DNA from: JBBRHF01 sp038223055
GTDB lineage: Bacteria > Actinomycetota > Actinomycetes > JACCUZ01
Direction: 5' to 3'
Assembly: GCA_038223055.1 (NCBI GenBank)
Contig: JBBRHF010000197.1
Span: 1 to 7,316, forward strand
Length of the DNA stretch: 7,316 bases
Shown: positions 6,412 to 7,316 of the stretch, in pieces
How the letters are laid out: every line of letters begins with the position of its first letter
How positions within the stretch are numbered: position 1 is the stretch's first letter
Made by a program: the position numbers and the translations under genes
Notes under the pieces: generated by a model
Databases searched by the model: none
Told to the model about the DNA's origin: nothing
The model's input: only the letters and a program-made list of their open reading frames with translations

Positions 6412-6416
6412 CCCTT
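6412..6416 (-). promoter_or_regulatory. Ribosome-binding site deciding the citrate synthase start
   Basis: AAGGG on the minus strand lies 7 nt before the GTG at 6404 and immediately after an in-frame ATG at 6419. It argues for initiation at the GTG rather than the ATG. Confidence 0.6.
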
Positions 6417-6459
6417 CATGGTCGTGTGCCGCTGGCCGGACCGAGGCCCGAATGACCTG

Positions 6460-6510
6460 CTGACCCGCGTGGCGTGTGCACGTGCCTGCCTCCGGGCATT
6501 CTGACCCGCG
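6460..6510. repeat. 10-bp direct repeat in the citrate synthase/pdxH intergenic region
   Basis: The sequence ctgacccgcg occurs at 6460-6469 and 6501-6510, 41 bp apart, close to four helical turns. It lies in the 173-bp divergent gap between the citrate synthase gene and pdxH. Apart from this repeat I see no convincing -35/-10 pair in the gap. It could be a regulator site shared by the two genes or coincidence. Confidence 0.35.
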
Positions 6511-6564
6511 GGCCGACCGGCTGTCGCGCCGGGTCGGTCTGGCGCCGACCCGGAGCCGCCGTGC

Positions 6565-6570
6565 AAGAGT
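6565..6570 (+). promoter_or_regulatory. Weak candidate -10 element for leaderless pdxH transcription
   Basis: AAGAGT matches NANNNT and ends 7 nt before the GTG at 6578, the same geometry as the sigma gene. It lacks the first T of the usual hexamer, so the case is weak. A second in-frame GTG at 6569 overlaps it. Confidence 0.22.
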
Positions 6571-6577
6571 GGACGTC

Positions 6578-7316
6578 GTGGCCGACAACGAGCGTGACGC
6601 AGGGCAGGGGACCGGGCCCGAAACCGGGCCCGAAACCCGGCCCGAAACCCGGCCCGAAACCGGGCCCGAAACCGGTCCGGAGAGCGGGCCCGGGCGGCGC
6701 GATGTCGCCGCGATGCGCCAGTCCTACGCCGGCGGAGGCCTCGCCGAGACCGACCTGGCCGGTGATCCCTTCACGCAGTTCGGCCGCTGGTTCGCCGATG
6801 CCGTCGAGGCCGGCCTGTCCGAGCCCAACGCGATGATCCTGGCGACCGCCGGCTCCGACGGGGCGCCGAGCGCGCGCATGGTGCTGCTCAAGGAGGTCGA
6901 TCTCGAAGACGCCGAGGAGGCCGGTTTCGTCTTCTACACCCACGCTTTGTCCCGCAAGGGGGCGGAGCTCGCCGCCAACCCGCGCGCCGCGCTGCTGTTC
7001 CCGTGGCACCCGCTGGAGCGGCAGGTGCGGGTCGAGGGGCCGGTCGTCCCCGTCCCCGCGCAGGAGACCGCCGACTACTTTGCGACCCGGCCGCGCGGGT
7101 CCCAGCTGGGAGCCTGGGCCAGCGAGCAGTCCGCGGTGATCGCTGGCCGCGACTCGCTCGACCGGGCCTGGGCGGCGGCCGCTGAGCGCTTCCCCGAGGG
7201 CACCCCCGTCTCGGTGCCCCCCGGCTGGGGTGGGTTCCGGGTCGTCGCCGCGTCGGTGGAGTTCTGGCAGGGCCGGGTGAGCCGGCTGCATGACCGGCTG
7301 CGCTATCGACGTACGG
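6578..7316 (+). CDS. pdxH: Pyridoxamine/pyridoxine 5'-phosphate oxidase, 3' end outside window
   Basis: This FMN enzyme oxidises pyridoxine or pyridoxamine 5'-phosphate to pyridoxal 5'-phosphate, the final or salvage step of vitamin B6 cofactor formation. The visible 246 residues include MRQSYAGGGL (46-55), DPFTQFGRWFADA (63-75), RMVLLK (100-105, FMN binding), FYTHALSRKG (119-128), LLFPWHPLERQVRVEG (139-154), RPRGSQLGAWASEQS (171-185), PPGWGGFRV (214-222), EFWQGR (228-233) and RLHDRLRY (236-243). By comparison with E. coli PdxH only the last 15-20 residues are missing. The homologous region begins near Met46 (ATG at 6713), but no Shine-Dalgarno precedes that ATG. The frame extends back to GTG codons at 6578 and 6569, adding about 45 residues with a Thr-Gly/Arg-Pro-Glu repeat. 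The start at 6578 is therefore provisional. Confidence 0.92.
   Translation, partial: MADNERDAGQGTGPETGPETRPETRPETGPETGPESGPGRRDVAAMRQSYAGGGLAETDLAGDPFTQFGRWFADAVEAGLSEPNAMILATAGSDGAPSARMVLLKEVDLEDAEEAGFVFYTHALSRKGAELAANPRAALLFPWHPLERQVRVEGPVVPVPAQETADYFATRPRGSQLGAWASEQSAVIAGRDSLDRAWAAAAERFPEGTPVSVPPGWGGFRVVAASVEFWQGRVSRLHDRLRYRRT
6611..6694 (+). repeat. 12-bp tandem repeat in the 5' end of pdxH
   Basis: Five near-identical 12-bp units (consensus acc-cgg/ggg-ccc-gaa) run from 6611 to 6670, followed by degenerate units at 6671-6682 and 6683-6694. In the pdxH frame they encode TGPE, TGPE, TRPE, TRPE, TGPE, TGPE, SGPG. The unit length preserves the frame, so copy changes would add or remove four residues. 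Each unit contains the palindromic core gggccc or a close variant, so neighbouring units can pair with each other and form hairpins. Confidence 0.85.

Noticed and set aside
6417..6419. ATG as the citrate synthase start
   Set aside because: No ribosome-binding site precedes it, and the AAGGG that would serve as one lies after it, before the GTG at 6404. It is kept only as an alternative.
6611..6694. Repeat array considered as CRISPR
   Set aside because: The units are 12 bp and directly adjacent without spacers, so this is a tandem repeat.
6474..6836. A plus-strand frame with Gly-Pro-Lys-Pro repeats, and a minus-strand frame with Gly-Phe-Gly-Pro repeats across the same bases
   Set aside because: The 12-bp repeat is open in several frames. 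Only the frame entering at 6578 continues into the conserved PdxH sequence.

Overview
The window is very GC-rich and encodes proteins typical of a mycolic-acid actinobacterium (order Mycobacteriales). From memory, the SerC and type-2 citrate synthase proteins resemble the Mycobacterium tuberculosis SerC and CitA closely. A Gordonia/Williamsia/Rhodococcus-like host is plausible, but the genus is not decided here.

Layout: positions 1-302 are the right end of an IS1380-family insertion sequence: the last 53 codons of its transposase, about 120 bp of trailer, and a probable terminal inverted repeat. The element lies inside a leftward gene for a PLP-dependent Orn/Lys/Arg-decarboxylase-type enzyme (native codons 305-1391). 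That gene keeps its PLP-binding core but has lost its 3' part. Reading divergently are an ECF sigma factor (1628-2230) and an overlapping RskA-like membrane anti-sigma factor (2217-2891). Converging on this pair is a leftward set: an MFS transporter (2913-4073), serC (4098-5219) and a citrate synthase 2 gene (5295-6404). At the right edge, reading rightward and cut by the window end, is pdxH (6578 onward), with an unusual 12-bp tandem repeat in its 5' end.

Main regulatory observation: the 236-bp gap between the decarboxylase and the sigma factor holds two divergent copies of the same bipartite promoter, GGGAACC-N17-CGTATCC, one facing each gene. This is the pattern expected when an ECF sigma factor activates both itself and a dedicated target gene. 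Here the apparent target has been broken by the insertion sequence, so the strain may keep the switch without its original output.

The right half looks like core metabolism: serine synthesis (serC), citrate or methylcitrate formation (citrate synthase 2) and vitamin B6 cofactor formation (pdxH). The decarboxylase and SerC both use PLP, the product of PdxH. Several starts (sigma factor, serC, perhaps pdxH) lie 6-7 nt downstream of a -10-like hexamer, suggesting leaderless transcripts, which are common in this order.
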